Shown here: piece after piece, positions 8,660-17,731 of the stretch
Layout: each line of letters opens with the position of its first letter
Position numbering within the stretch: the first letter of the stretch is position 1
Source: Peristeroidobacter agariperforans
GTDB lineage: Bacteria; Pseudomonadota; Gammaproteobacteria; Steroidobacterales; Steroidobacteraceae
Direction of reading: 5' to 3'
NCBI RefSeq assembly: GCF_004138335.1
Contig: NZ_RYFW01000005.1
Coordinates: 62,001-126,000, forward strand
Length of the DNA stretch: 64,000 nucleotides
Notes under the pieces: model-generated
Database searches by the model: none
What the model was told of the DNA's origin: nothing
What the model saw: only the letters and a program-made list of their open reading frames with translations
Program-made: the position numbers and the translations under genes

Positions 8660-9611
8660 CATCGACGGCATTGCCGCGCGCTGGGTAGCGCGAATGGATC
8701 GCGGCACGCTCAGTGAGATCGAGCAGCGCGATCTGGATGCATGGTTGGATGCCGATATGCGCCATCGCGGCGCTTTCGTTCGTGCGCAGGCGATCTGGTG
8801 CGACATGAATCGGGTCGCCGCGCTGGGCGCCGGCGAGATCGTGAGCGCCAGGCACTCTCGTTGGTACGGGGCGATGTTGCCGCGAGTGGCCTCCATCGCC
8901 GCCTGCGTACTGGCGCTCGTTGCGAGCGTCGGAGTCTCGAGCCACTACCTCGTCGGGCGCGAAAGCACCGATCGGGGCGAGACGCGCCGCCTGGTGCTCG
9001 ATGACGGCTCGGCGCTTGCGCTCAACACGCAGTCGGTGCTCCAAGTCAAATACGACGACGATGAGCGTCGCATCGTGCTGCGCCATGGGGAGGCGACGTT
9101 CCAGGTGGCGCACGATCAGCAGCGCCCCTTTGTCGTGCAGGCCGGTGATATCTCGGTGCGCGCCGTGGGCACGGCGTTCAATATTCGCATGAAGCCCGAA
9201 GGGGTCGAGGTGACCGTCACTGAGGGGGTCGTGGATATTCTGCGCACCGACGATCCCAGCAAAGCAGCGATCCGCCGCGTGCGTCACAACGAGGAAGTGA
9301 TCGCACATGCCTGGCAGCCCGCGGCGCCCGAAACGCTCAACGTCGAGCCCTTGAGCGATGAAGTGATCGGTCGTCGCCTCGCGTGGCAACAGGGACGTTT
9401 GATTTTCGAAGGCGATCGCCTCGCCGCTGCGATCGAAGAGGTGAACCGATATTCCTCCAACACCGTCGTCATTCACGATCCGGAACTTGCGCAAAAGGCG
9501 TTCGTCGGCACATTCCAGACGGGCGATGCACGCGGCTTCGCGCACGCAGTCGCGGCTGCATTCAACATGCGCGTCGTCGAGCAAGATGAAATTCTCCACC
9601 TGACGCAGTAG
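8634..9611 (+). CDS. FecR-family anti-sigma factor
   Basis: 325 residues. The N-terminal cytoplasmic part carries the usual FecR/DUF4880 helix pattern (AARWVARMDRG, DLDAWLDADMRHRGAF) that holds the sigma factor. A single membrane segment lies near residues 83-105 (VASIAACVLALVASVGV), and the periplasmic FecR domain follows (DDGSALALNTQS, GTAFNIR, VTVTEGVVDI). The STN domain of the receptor downstream should contact the C-terminal domain. The start overlaps the sigma gene, which suggests translational coupling and a fixed stoichiometry. Confidence 0.93.
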   Translation: MNTVIGKDDIDGIAARWVARMDRGTLSEIEQRDLDAWLDADMRHRGAFVRAQAIWCDMNRVAALGAGEIVSARHSRWYGAMLPRVASIAACVLALVASVGVSSHYLVGRESTDRGETRRLVLDDGSALALNTQSVLQVKYDDDERRIVLRHGEATFQVAHDQQRPFVVQAGDISVRAVGTAFNIRMKPEGVEVTVTEGVVDILRTDDPSKAAIRRVRHNEEVIAHAWQPAAPETLNVEPLSDEVIGRRLAWQQGRLIFEGDRLAAAIEEVNRYSSNTVVIHDPELAQKAFVGTFQTGDARGFAHAVAAAFNMRVVEQDEILHLTQ

Positions 9612-9668
9612 CGGAATTTGCAGCACGGATCATCGTATCTCCCAACGAACAACGCGTGGGAGAAACAC

Positions 9669-12600
9669 ATGCGAAGACGGGGAAGCAAGAAGATCGCGGG
9701 CGGCCTGCTCACATTGGCGCTCGCCGTTTCTACTGCACTGGCGCAGCAAAAAGTTACATTCGACATTCCGGCGCAGCCCGCGTCGGTGGCCATTCAGACC
9801 TGGGCGCGTGCTTCGGGCCTGCAAGTGTTTGCGGCCGAGGAGCATCTGGAGGGTATCAAGACCAATCCGGTACGCGGCGACTACTCGCCCATCGAGGCGA
9901 TCCAGTTGCTGGTGCGCGGGACAGGCTTGGAAGTCATCGCGAGCAGCGAAAATACCGTCACGGTCCGCCGTGCTCCGGTGCGTGAACCGCCGAGCACGCG
10001 TTCCAATGGAGAATTCGAGGCCGAAGAGTTGACGGAAATCGTCGTGACGGGCTCTCGCATCAAGCGTTCCGGCTTCGACACGTTGCAGACCGGCCTGGTC
10101 ACTGATGCGCAACAGATCGAGCGGCGCGGGTACACAAACGTTGCAGAAGCGTTGAATGCGCTGCCCACGTTCGGCGATTCGGGCTTCGATACGGTCGGCA
10201 GAGAACAGGACACGCATGGTGTCGGGCAATCGTTCGTCGACTTGTTCAACCTGGGCTCGCAGCGCACGCTGCTGTTGGTCAACGGCCGACGTTACGTGAG
10301 CTCGAAGGCCCCGACTATCGGCGGACCCGCGGGCGCTCAGGTCGACTTGAACACCATTCCGGTCGGCCTGGTCGAGCGCGTAGAGGTCGTCTCGATCGGC
10401 GGCGCGCCAGTGTACGGCTCGGATGCGATCGCCGGCACCGTCAACATCATCCTCAAAAAAGACTACGAGGGTTTCGACGCCTCGGCTCAGTACGGCACCA
10501 CCGAGGATGGCGGCGGCGACACCAAAACGTTTCGCGCGCTGATGGGCGGCAACTTCATGGAGAACCGCGGCAACATTGCCGTGGGCGTCGAATACAACGA
10601 GGCCGAGGGCCTGTTGTATTCGGACCGTTTTCCCGGCTTCTACATGCGCATCCCGAATCTCACCGACACCGGCCCGGGTGATGGCATTCCCTCGGACGTG
10701 ATCGGCACGCTTCGTTATCCCTTCCTGACCGAGGGCGGTTTGCCCCACGCAAACACGGCGGCACCGATCTTCGGCGGCGGCATGCCTGGACTCCTGCTGC
10801 CACCGTTGTTCACGCGCGCGAACTATATCTATGACGCGCAGGGTCGAGCGCTGCAGTTCGGTCCTGACGGTAACCTCGTGCCGTTCGATCTGGGCACGGT
10901 GCTCGACGATTCCGGCGGTGTGCTACCAGCGGCGACTACCGGCGGCGACGGCATGAATCCGGCGGATCACTTCTCGCTGTTATCTCCCACGCAGCGCACG
11001 CTGATCAACGCGATCGGACATTTCGACATCAGCGATCAGGTGCGGGCAATCTTCGAGCTGTCCTACGCCAACACGCGTGGCCGAGAGCTGAGCGAGTTGT
11101 ATTCGTATGCTGCGCCCGGTCTGATCGGCGGGCCGCGGCTGACCTTCTCGGTGAACAATCCTTTTCTGAGCCAGTCTGCGCGCGACACCCTGATCGCCAA
11201 TCTCGGGCCGAATGGCACCTTCGACATGAATCGGAACTTGAACGATCTCAACGATCGCACCGGCGGGCGCACGTCGGTCGATCTGTATCGGCTGGTCGGA
11301 GGCTTCGAAGGCGCCTTCGACGCGTTCGGCGAACGCCTGTCGTGGGATGTGTCGTTCAACTACGGTCGCAGCCGCGGTGTGTCCGAGCTCACTTATCTCG
11401 ATCCGGACCGGCTGCTGCAGGCGATTGACGTTACCCTCGATCCTGCATCCGGTGCGATCGTCTGTAGCGATCCCAGCAACAGCTGTGCGCCGTTGAATCT
11501 GTTCGGCGTGAACAACTTCAGTCAGGCAGCGCTGGAATTCGTGAGTAACCCGGCCACGGCGATTACCGTAAACACTCAGCGCGTCGCCACGGCCAATCTC
11601 GGGGGCAATCTGCCCTTCGGCATCGCCGCGCCGATCGCGTTCAACCTGGGCTACGAATATCGCGAGGAGACCGGCTCATTTCAGCCCGACGCGGCGTTCA
11701 GAACGGGCAACACCATGCTCGGACCGCCAGGGCAGGTGCTCGCTGCCTTTCCCATCTCCGGCGGCTTCGATACCAATGAGGTTTACACTGAGCTCGTGGC
11801 GCCCGTGATCGCGGAGCAATCGGATGTTCCGATGGTCAAGACGGCGAGTGTCGAAGGTGCGGTTCGCTATGTCGATCATTCCTTGACCGGCGGTGCGACC
11901 ACCTGGTCGGCGGGCGGACGCCTCGCTCCGCGTTTGCCGGGCTGGGGCGATGGTTTGATGTTCCGTGGCGTCTACACCGAAGCGATCCGCTCGCCGGCCA
12001 TCACCGAATTGTTTGCCAACTCGCCGGTCACCGAGCCGTTCGACGACCCGTGCGATGCCCGCTATGTCACGAGCGGTCCGAACCCCACCGCGCGTGCCGC
12101 CAACTGTGCAGCGGCTCTCGCGGCCGTGGGTGTCGGCAATCCAGGGGCTTTCAATGCTCGTCGCACCACTGGAACCTTGTCGCCGACCGGCACTCAAGTC
12201 GGCAATCCGGATCTGAACAACGAAATCGCGGAGTCCTGGTCGGTGGGCATCGTGTTCCAGCCGGTTGCGTGGCCGAATGTCCGCATGGCCATCGACTGGA
12301 CCGACATCAAGCTCGAGGGCGGCATCCAGGCCATCGGCATCGAGCGGCGCGTGCAGAACTGCTACGACAGCAACACGTTCCCGAATGACGCTTGTAGTGG
12401 CTTCACCCGTTACACCGCCGCGGACATTGCCGCGCTGCCGCCCAATTTCCCGGCGCGGCAGGTGGGCGATCTGGCCAATGGCTTCGTGCAGAGCTATGTG
12501 AATCTGTCCACCATCGACTTCGAAGGTCTGGTCGTTTCCAGCGAGTCGGCGTTCGATGTGGGCAGCGGCTCGATGAGCGTTGGCGCAACCATGTTCTACA

Positions 12601-12980
12601 CCGCCAAGTTCGAAGAGACGGTGTTCGCCGGGGACCAGGCGGTCGACCTGGCAGGCTTGCGTGGCACGCCGAAATATTCGGTTCAATTCAACATCGGCTA
12701 CCGTTGGGACCGGATCGATGTCGATTGGCAGACGCTGTGGAAGAGCGGCGTGGATGTGGGCATCGATCTCGATCCGGAGACGCTCGCCGCCAGTCACATT
12801 CGCTCCTATGCGCTGCATAACGTCACCTTCGGCTATCGCTTCACGGATGCCGTGCGTGCGCAGCTCGGCGCGGTCAACGTGCTCGATGAGGAGGTGCCGA
12901 TGAACGCCTTGCCCAATGGGTTCTCGGGCTATGACCCGATCGGCCGGCGCTATTTCCTGTCGTTGTTCACTCATTTCTGA
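9669..12980 (+). CDS. TonB-dependent transducer receptor with STN domain
   Basis: 1103 residues from the ATG at 9669, with GGGAGAAA upstream. Order: signal peptide (LLTLALAVSTALA), STN domain at ~25-95 (FDIPAQPASVAIQTWARASG), linker, TonB box-like EIVVTGSRI near 125, plug domain (LNTIPVGLVERVEV, YGSDAIAGTVNI), then a 22-strand-type barrel ending in aromatic Phe (SLFTHF), as outer-membrane proteins do. The STN domain marks it as a signalling receptor for the FecR/sigma pair directly upstream. The imported ligand is unknown; the peptidase gene that follows suggests a peptide-like one. Confidence 0.93.
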   Translation: MRRRGSKKIAGGLLTLALAVSTALAQQKVTFDIPAQPASVAIQTWARASGLQVFAAEEHLEGIKTNPVRGDYSPIEAIQLLVRGTGLEVIASSENTVTVRRAPVREPPSTRSNGEFEAEELTEIVVTGSRIKRSGFDTLQTGLVTDAQQIERRGYTNVAEALNALPTFGDSGFDTVGREQDTHGVGQSFVDLFNLGSQRTLLLVNGRRYVSSKAPTIGGPAGAQVDLNTIPVGLVERVEVVSIGGAPVYGSDAIAGTVNIILKKDYEGFDASAQYGTTEDGGGDTKTFRALMGGNFMENRGNIAVGVEYNEAEGLLYSDRFPGFYMRIPNLTDTGPGDGIPSDVIGTLRYPFLTEGGLPHANTAAPIFGGGMPGLLLPPLFTRANYIYDAQGRALQFGPDGNLVPFDLGTVLDDSGGVLPAATTGGDGMNPADHFSLLSPTQRTLINAIGHFDISDQVRAIFELSYANTRGRELSELYSYAAPGLIGGPRLTFSVNNPFLSQSARDTLIANLGPNGTFDMNRNLNDLNDRTGGRTSVDLYRLVGGFEGAFDAFGERLSWDVSFNYGRSRGVSELTYLDPDRLLQAIDVTLDPASGAIVCSDPSNSCAPLNLFGVNNFSQAALEFVSNPATAITVNTQRVATANLGGNLPFGIAAPIAFNLGYEYREETGSFQPDAAFRTGNTMLGPPGQVLAAFPISGGFDTNEVYTELVAPVIAEQSDVPMVKTASVEGAVRYVDHSLTGGATTWSAGGRLAPRLPGWGDGLMFRGVYTEAIRSPAITELFANSPVTEPFDDPCDARYVTSGPNPTARAANCAAALAAVGVGNPGAFNARRTTGTLSPTGTQVGNPDLNNEIAESWSVGIVFQPVAWPNVRMAIDWTDIKLEGGIQAIGIERRVQNCYDSNTFPNDACSGFTRYTAADIAALPPNFPARQVGDLANGFVQSYVNLSTIDFEGLVVSSESAFDVGSGSMSVGATMFYTAKFEETVFAGDQAVDLAGLRGTPKYSVQFNIGYRWDRIDVDWQTLWKSGVDVGIDLDPETLAASHIRSYALHNVTFGYRFTDAVRAQLGAVNVLDEEVPMNALPNGFSGYDPIGRRYFLSLFTHF

Positions 12981-12987
12981 AGACGCG

Positions 12988-13012
12988 CGGGCTGCGGCCG
13001 CCACGCAGCCCG
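12988..13012 (+). terminator. Hairpin between TonB receptor and DUF885 gene
   Basis: Arm CGGGCTGCG (12988-12996), 7-nt loop, arm CGCAGCCCG (13004-13012). There is no T-tract, so it may be a leaky attenuator or an mRNA 3'-end stabiliser that lets the receptor be made in excess over the peptidase. Confidence 0.5.
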
Positions 13013-13028
13013 GCTCCCGGGGCCAGCC

Positions 13029-14828
13029 ATGAAAAGCTCGGTTGCAATCGCCGCGACGGCGTTGCTGATGTGGTCCGCGCCGGCAGCGTTCGCCGCAAGC
13101 ACCGAAACTCAGCGCATCAATGCGTTCTTCGAGAGCGCTTTCGAGCGCTCGCTCGCTCGCAGCCCGCTGCGGCAAACGCGGCTGGGCTTGAAGACACAGC
13201 AGGATCGCTGGGATGACATCAGCGAGCGCCGGCAACTCGAAGACGCCGAGCTGATACGCGGCGATCTGCGCCAGTTGCACGGCTTCGATTTCAGTAAGCT
13301 CGATGCCACGGCGCAGCTCAGTTATCGCTTGTTCGAACGCAACTCGCAGGAGGCACTACAGGCCTTCCAGTGGCGGCACTCGGGCTATCTGGTGACACAG
13401 ATGGGTGGTCTGCATCGGCGCGTGGCCAGCACGCTGTTGAACGAACATTCCATCGGTGAGCGGGCCGATGCGCAAGCCTACATCGCTCGACTGCGGCGTG
13501 TGCTGCCGCTGATGCGGGAATTGGTCAAACAGCTGCAAGCGCAGGCAAAGCAGGGCGTGCAGCCGCCGCGCTTCGTGTATGACCTCACGCTGAGCGAATC
13601 GGAAGATCTCCTGAAGGGCCGGCCGTTCGAGCCGGACGGCGAGGACGGACCGATGCTGGCGGATTTCCGCGCCAAGCTTGCAAAGGCCTCATTCTCCGCA
13701 GCTGATTCAGACGCGCTCCTGAAGCAGGCGCAGGCGGCGCTGCTCGAAGGCTTCGGACCGGGCTATCGACTGCTGATCGATGAACTGCGTTCAGGGCAGG
13801 CAAGCGCGACCGACGTGGCCGGCATCTGGAAGCTGCCCCGAGGCGCCGACTATTACCGCTTCAGCATTGAAAGCTACACGACGCTGCCGTTGGCGCCGGG
13901 GGAGATTCATGAGCTCGGCCTGAAAGAGGTGGCGCGCATTCATGATGAGATGCGGACGCTCATGAAGCAGATCGGCTTTGCAGGATCGCTGCAGGAGTTC
14001 TTCACGCACATGCGCGAGGAGCCGCGTTACTACTACGCGGACTCGGTCGACGGACGAGCCCAATACATGAAAGAAGCGTCGTTGCTGCTCGAGGCCGTGA
14101 AGCTACGACAGCACGAATTCGTCAGCCACGTCCCGAAAGTGGATGTCGGGGTCGAACAGGTGCCGGCGTGGCGGGAGAGGTCGTCGGCCAAGGCGTATTA
14201 CCAGAATCCTGCCGCGGACGGCTCGCGGCCTGGTGTGTTCTTTATCAATCTCTATGATATGAAAGCCGCGCCTCGATATCTGTTGCCGGTGGTGCTGTAT
14301 CACGAAGCCATTCCAGGACATCACCTGGAGGCGGCGATTTCTTATGAGCTCGGCGACTTGCCGCGTTTTCGCCGGCACAACTCGGTGGCGGCTTATAGCG
14401 AAGGTTGGGGGCTCTACAGCGAGCGGCTCGCGGCCGAGATGGGTTTGTATGCAGATCCCGACCAACACTTCGGACGCCTCACCATGGAGCTGATGCGTGC
14501 CGCGCGATTGGTCGTCGACACCGGCTTGCATGAGCGGCGCTGGAGCAGGGAACAGGCGGTCGCTTACCTGGATGCCAACATGCCCGGTTCACACTACGAC
14601 AATCAGCGGGAGATCGATCGTTACATCGTGTTGCCGGGGCAGGCCACGTCCTATGCGATAGGGATGCTCAAGATCGTAGAGCTGCGCGAGCGGGCGCAGC
14701 GAGCGCTGGGTCGGAAGTTTCGGCTGACCCGCTTCCATGATGTGGTGCTCGGCAGCGGGCCGCTGCCCTTGCCGATGCTGGAAGAAAATGTCGCCGCCTG
14801 GATCGAGCAGGAGCGTAGGGGTGAGTAA
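13029..14828 (+). CDS. Exported DUF885 metallopeptidase-like protein
   Basis: 599 residues with a signal peptide (VAIAATALLMWSAPAAFA). The DUF885 signature is complete: HEAIPGHH with His425, Glu426 and the following histidines, then YSEGWGLYSERL with Glu458. This is the zinc-binding pattern of a metallopeptidase clan related to carboxypeptidase M32-like proteins. It would act in the periplasm on peptides brought in by the receptor encoded 48 bp upstream. The gene is last in the sigma-FecR-receptor unit and is convergent with the paralogue gene at 14935-15684. The family is known mostly from sequence; actual substrates are rarely established. Confidence 0.85.
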   Translation: MKSSVAIAATALLMWSAPAAFAASTETQRINAFFESAFERSLARSPLRQTRLGLKTQQDRWDDISERRQLEDAELIRGDLRQLHGFDFSKLDATAQLSYRLFERNSQEALQAFQWRHSGYLVTQMGGLHRRVASTLLNEHSIGERADAQAYIARLRRVLPLMRELVKQLQAQAKQGVQPPRFVYDLTLSESEDLLKGRPFEPDGEDGPMLADFRAKLAKASFSAADSDALLKQAQAALLEGFGPGYRLLIDELRSGQASATDVAGIWKLPRGADYYRFSIESYTTLPLAPGEIHELGLKEVARIHDEMRTLMKQIGFAGSLQEFFTHMREEPRYYYADSVDGRAQYMKEASLLLEAVKLRQHEFVSHVPKVDVGVEQVPAWRERSSAKAYYQNPAADGSRPGVFFINLYDMKAAPRYLLPVVLYHEAIPGHHLEAAISYELGDLPRFRRHNSVAAYSEGWGLYSERLAAEMGLYADPDQHFGRLTMELMRAARLVVDTGLHERRWSREQAVAYLDANMPGSHYDNQREIDRYIVLPGQATSYAIGMLKIVELRERAQRALGRKFRLTRFHDVVLGSGPLPLPMLEENVAAWIEQERRGE

Positions 14829-14882
14829 CGGCATCGGCTGTGCGCTCTTTGCTGGCCGATGAGGTGTCTGACCCGCAGGCTC

Positions 14883-14907
14883 GCTCGCCATCGCATCGAT
14901 GGCGAGC
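14883..14907. terminator. Bidirectional hairpin between convergent genes
   Basis: Arm GCTCGCCATC (14883-14892), loop GCATC, arm GATGGCGAGC (14898-14907). It lies between two converging stop codons, where a shared terminator is expected. There is no obvious T-run on either side. Confidence 0.5.
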
Positions 14908-14934
14908 GGCTTGCACGATTGGCTGCGCCTGGGC

Positions 14935-15684
14935 TCAGTTCGGCGGGTACCGATGCGTCACGTTGCCCGCAGTGTCGAGGAACTCCAGTGACGGTGTTCC
15001 GTCTGCGCCGACCGTGAGGCGAGCGCGCTCGCGACCCGCGGCATCGATCAGATTCAACGAATTCTTCGAATCGCCGGGCGACACAGGCAGGTTCAGATTG
15101 CCGAGCCAAACGCGCGTGCCGGCGCCAGGCGGATGCGTTGCCTCGAATTCTTTCAGGGCTGCCTCCTGCTCGGCCGGCGGCAGGTTTTTGATGCGCTCGA
15201 GCAGCTGCAGGTGCTCCTCGATGTCCCAACTGGGCTGATCGATGAATCGGATCTCGGCGCCATGGTTGGTGCCGTCATCCTCGGCGCCGATCTTGAACAT
15301 CTGATCCTGGTTGTAACGATCGAAGCCCAAGTGGCCGAAGCGGGAGATCTTACCCTGCGCATCCTTCTTGCCGCCAAAGAGCAGCCCACCACTTTCGGTC
15401 GCTTGCGCGTCATAGAACAACAGACCCGCGGAGGTTCGGCCTTTGCGGTCCCTGATGTCGGCATATTCGTGGCCGTTGACGATCAAGCCAGGAAAACGAT
15501 TGTTGTTGGTCACGACCATGCGCAGCTTGCCATCCGGCTCGACGACGTTGATGCGCTGAACGGTGATCGTGTCGAATCGCGCGTTGCCCTCGCTCGTGAA
15601 TCCGCTCAGCAACGCAGCGGTCGCGCCGAGGGTCAATACGCCTGCGTACGTCGCAAGCAGGTTCTGTGCGTTGATTTTCGGCAT
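14935..15684 (-). CDS. Membrane-anchored protein of unknown function, paralogue of 7331-8077
   Basis: 249 residues from the ATG at 15684 (GGAG ten bases upstream). An N-terminal hydrophobic segment (LLATYAGVLTLGATAALLSG) is followed by an extracytoplasmic domain. Conserved blocks match the other copy: VQRINVVEPDGKLR near residue 42, FPG, GLLF, FDRYNQDQ, and a C-terminal GTPSLEFLDTAGNV. Length differs by only one residue. I know no named domain for it. The two copies bracket the sigma-FecR-TonB-DUF885 unit in opposite orientation, which hints at a common envelope role. Confidence 0.78.
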   Translation of the reverse strand: MPKINAQNLLATYAGVLTLGATAALLSGFTSEGNARFDTITVQRINVVEPDGKLRMVVTNNNRFPGLIVNGHEYADIRDRKGRTSAGLLFYDAQATESGGLLFGGKKDAQGKISRFGHLGFDRYNQDQMFKIGAEDDGTNHGAEIRFIDQPSWDIEEHLQLLERIKNLPPAEQEAALKEFEATHPPGAGTRVWLGNLNLPVSPGDSKNSLNLIDAAGRERARLTVGADGTPSLEFLDTAGNVTHRYPPN

Positions 15685-15889
15685 GAAATGTTTACTCCAG
15701 CGTGATGGACTCGCCCCGTCCCACTGCACAGAGATGGGTGGCGCTGCATTTTCCGCTACGGTAAAAATTGCCGGTCGGCTACAGTCGCAGCCTGGATTCA
15801 GCGGGCGTTCTTCAGATGGGCGACCCCGCAACGTTTGCTATTCGTGTGCGGTGAGCCGATGAAACAGTTCGACAGCAGGGGCTGAGAAA

Positions 15890-16414
15890 ATGAGCGAGAT
15901 CTGGATCATCAATGGCATCCCGGGAGCTGGCAAATCCACGCTTGCACGCGCCATGGCCTCCCGCTTCCGTCGGGCAGTGCATGTCGAAGGAGATCGGCTG
16001 CAGGATTTCATCGTTTCAGGATCCGTGCCGCTGGGGGCATTTCCGCAGACCGAAGAGCGACGGCAGATTCAGCTCAATGTGCGCAATCAATGCTTGCTGG
16101 CGCGTTCCTTTGCCGAAGAGAACTTCGCGGTCATGATCGATTACGTGCTGGTCAACAGGGCGCGCGTGGAGGAGTACCGCGAACATTTGAAGGCCTGCGA
16201 CGTTCGCCTGGTCACGTTGGCGCCGGGGGTGCAGACAGCCTTGCAACGTGATCGGACGCGCTCGGAGAAACACGTGGCTGCGGCGTGGGCTCATCTGAAT
16301 GAGACATTGAACGCCGAGCTTCGCGGGCTGGGGCTGTGGATCGACAACTCCAGTCTCACCGTGGATCAGACGGTGGATCGAATCCTTGCGGATTCAGACC
16401 AAGCGCGTCTCTGA
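15890..16414 (+). CDS. P-loop kinase/phosphotransferase (AAA_33 or CPT-like)
   Basis: 174 residues. The Walker A loop GIPGAGKST spans residues 9-17. VEGDRLQDFI follows as the substrate/Asp region, FAVMIDYVLVN forms the strand with the second acidic position, and RDRTRSEK near residue 120 resembles a lid. The size fits small cytosolic kinases such as chloramphenicol 3-O-phosphotransferase-like or gluconate-kinase-like proteins. No partner gene is adjacent: it is divergent from the paralogue gene on its left and convergent with the histidine kinase on its right. The exact substrate cannot be assigned. Confidence 0.75.
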   Translation: MSEIWIINGIPGAGKSTLARAMASRFRRAVHVEGDRLQDFIVSGSVPLGAFPQTEERRQIQLNVRNQCLLARSFAEENFAVMIDYVLVNRARVEEYREHLKACDVRLVTLAPGVQTALQRDRTRSEKHVAAAWAHLNETLNAELRGLGLWIDNSSLTVDQTVDRILADSDQARL

Positions 16415-16468
16415 CGGCCGATGACTCGGGTCCAGGCATCATTTTGATGTGCGGGCTCGCCACGAACG

Positions 16469-17731
16469 TTAGCTTCCACGCAAGCGCAATGTGGCGCACA
16501 GTCCGCGCGGCGTATTCGGTAGCAGCCGCAACTCGCCGCCATGCTGATGAGCCACGCGATCGACGATGGTCAAGCCGAGGCCGCTGCCGCCGTGTTTCGC
16601 GCCGCGTGCAAAGGGTTGTCGCACCCGGTCGGCCTCCTTGGGGGACATGCCCGGGCCCCGGTCGCGCACCTCGATCGTCCACGAGCCCTGGGTGCCAGTC
16701 AGATACAAGCGCAGCGGCGGCGCCCCATGACGCTCCGCATTGACCAGCAAGTTGCTCACGGCACGCAGCAGTGCCATCGGTCGACCGTGCAGCGGAGCGA
16801 TATCTGGCACGAAGAGGGTCCATGCGCCGCTTGCGGCAGTCGCGGCGTTACGGCAGATGTCGGCCAGATTCACCGCTTCGCTGGCCTCATCGCGACCGTC
16901 GCGCGCATAGTCGATGAACTGCGTCAGAATACCGTCGATCTCCTCTATGTCCCGGCCAATGCCCTCGCGCAGTTCCGGGTCTGTGTCTGGTAACAGCTCG
17001 ATCGCGTACTGCAGTCGTGTGAGCGGCGTACGCAGATCATGCGAGATGCCCGCCAGCATCATTGAGCGATCCTCGGCCGCGGTGCGTACTTCAAGGCTCG
17101 CGGCCGACAGGGCCTGCGCGAGCTCCGCAACCTCGCGCGAGGAGGCGGCGAGCATCGCGGGAGGCGGATCTCCGCGACTGATACGAGGCGCTGCCTGCGC
17201 GAGCTGTCGAAGCGGCATCACCAAACGTCGCGCATAGTACGCCGCCGCCAGCCACACGAGCAGTACGCTACCTGCTAGCAGCAGTACGGAGAATCGACGC
17301 ACTCTCTCACCGGCCTTCGGGTATCCCAAGGAGACCCAGACGGGTGGCGTCGTATTCAGTTCGAACCAGATCGCCTCGCTGCCCTGGTGCTGACCGATCC
17401 GTAGGACGCGCTGTCCATCCGATCGCTGGCGGGCTTGATCGATGATCTCTCGCATGAACGGTCCAACGCCCTCGGTGGATTGTTCCGGTGGCGTCTCGCT
17501 GACCTGCAGTCCCACTTTGCGCAATGTTTCCTGCATGCGCGCACGCGGCTGGTGCTTGTCGAGCTCCTCGATGACCCCTGCGAAGCCATCCATGGAGCGC
17601 AGCATCTGCGAGGCGGCAGGACGCGTGACCAGCTCACGACCGAGCAGTACGGCGAGAAGAGCGGTGCCAATCAAGGTGAGCGCGATCACGAGCGCCAGCT
17701 GACCGAATACTCCGCGCGGCAAGAACATCAT
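16469..17731 (-). CDS. EnvZ-like sensor histidine kinase
   Basis: 420 residues. Two membrane helices (~9-31 and ~147-170) flank a periplasmic sensor of about 115 residues. HAMP region follows, then the H-box GISHDLRTPLTRL with His231, N-box (SNLLVNAERHG), and the G-boxes DRGPGMS and GSGLGLTIV. It autophosphorylates and passes phosphate to the response regulator encoded immediately upstream, whose stop overlaps this start by 4 bp. The C-terminal end faces the kinase gene at 15890 tail to tail. The stimulus is unknown; the Spy-like neighbour suggests envelope stress. Confidence 0.93.
   Translation of the reverse strand: MMFLPRGVFGQLALVIALTLIGTALLAVLLGRELVTRPAASQMLRSMDGFAGVIEELDKHQPRARMQETLRKVGLQVSETPPEQSTEGVGPFMREIIDQARQRSDGQRVLRIGQHQGSEAIWFELNTTPPVWVSLGYPKAGERVRRFSVLLLAGSVLLVWLAAAYYARRLVMPLRQLAQAAPRISRGDPPPAMLAASSREVAELAQALSAASLEVRTAAEDRSMMLAGISHDLRTPLTRLQYAIELLPDTDPELREGIGRDIEEIDGILTQFIDYARDGRDEASEAVNLADICRNAATAASGAWTLFVPDIAPLHGRPMALLRAVSNLLVNAERHGAPPLRLYLTGTQGSWTIEVRDRGPGMSPKEADRVRQPFARGAKHGGSGLGLTIVDRVAHQHGGELRLLPNTPRGLCATLRLRGS

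Noticed and set aside
6197-8896. Long minus-strand open frame across the esterase, paralogue and sigma genes
   Set aside because: It covers three genes with recognised motifs and has no start signal or domain.
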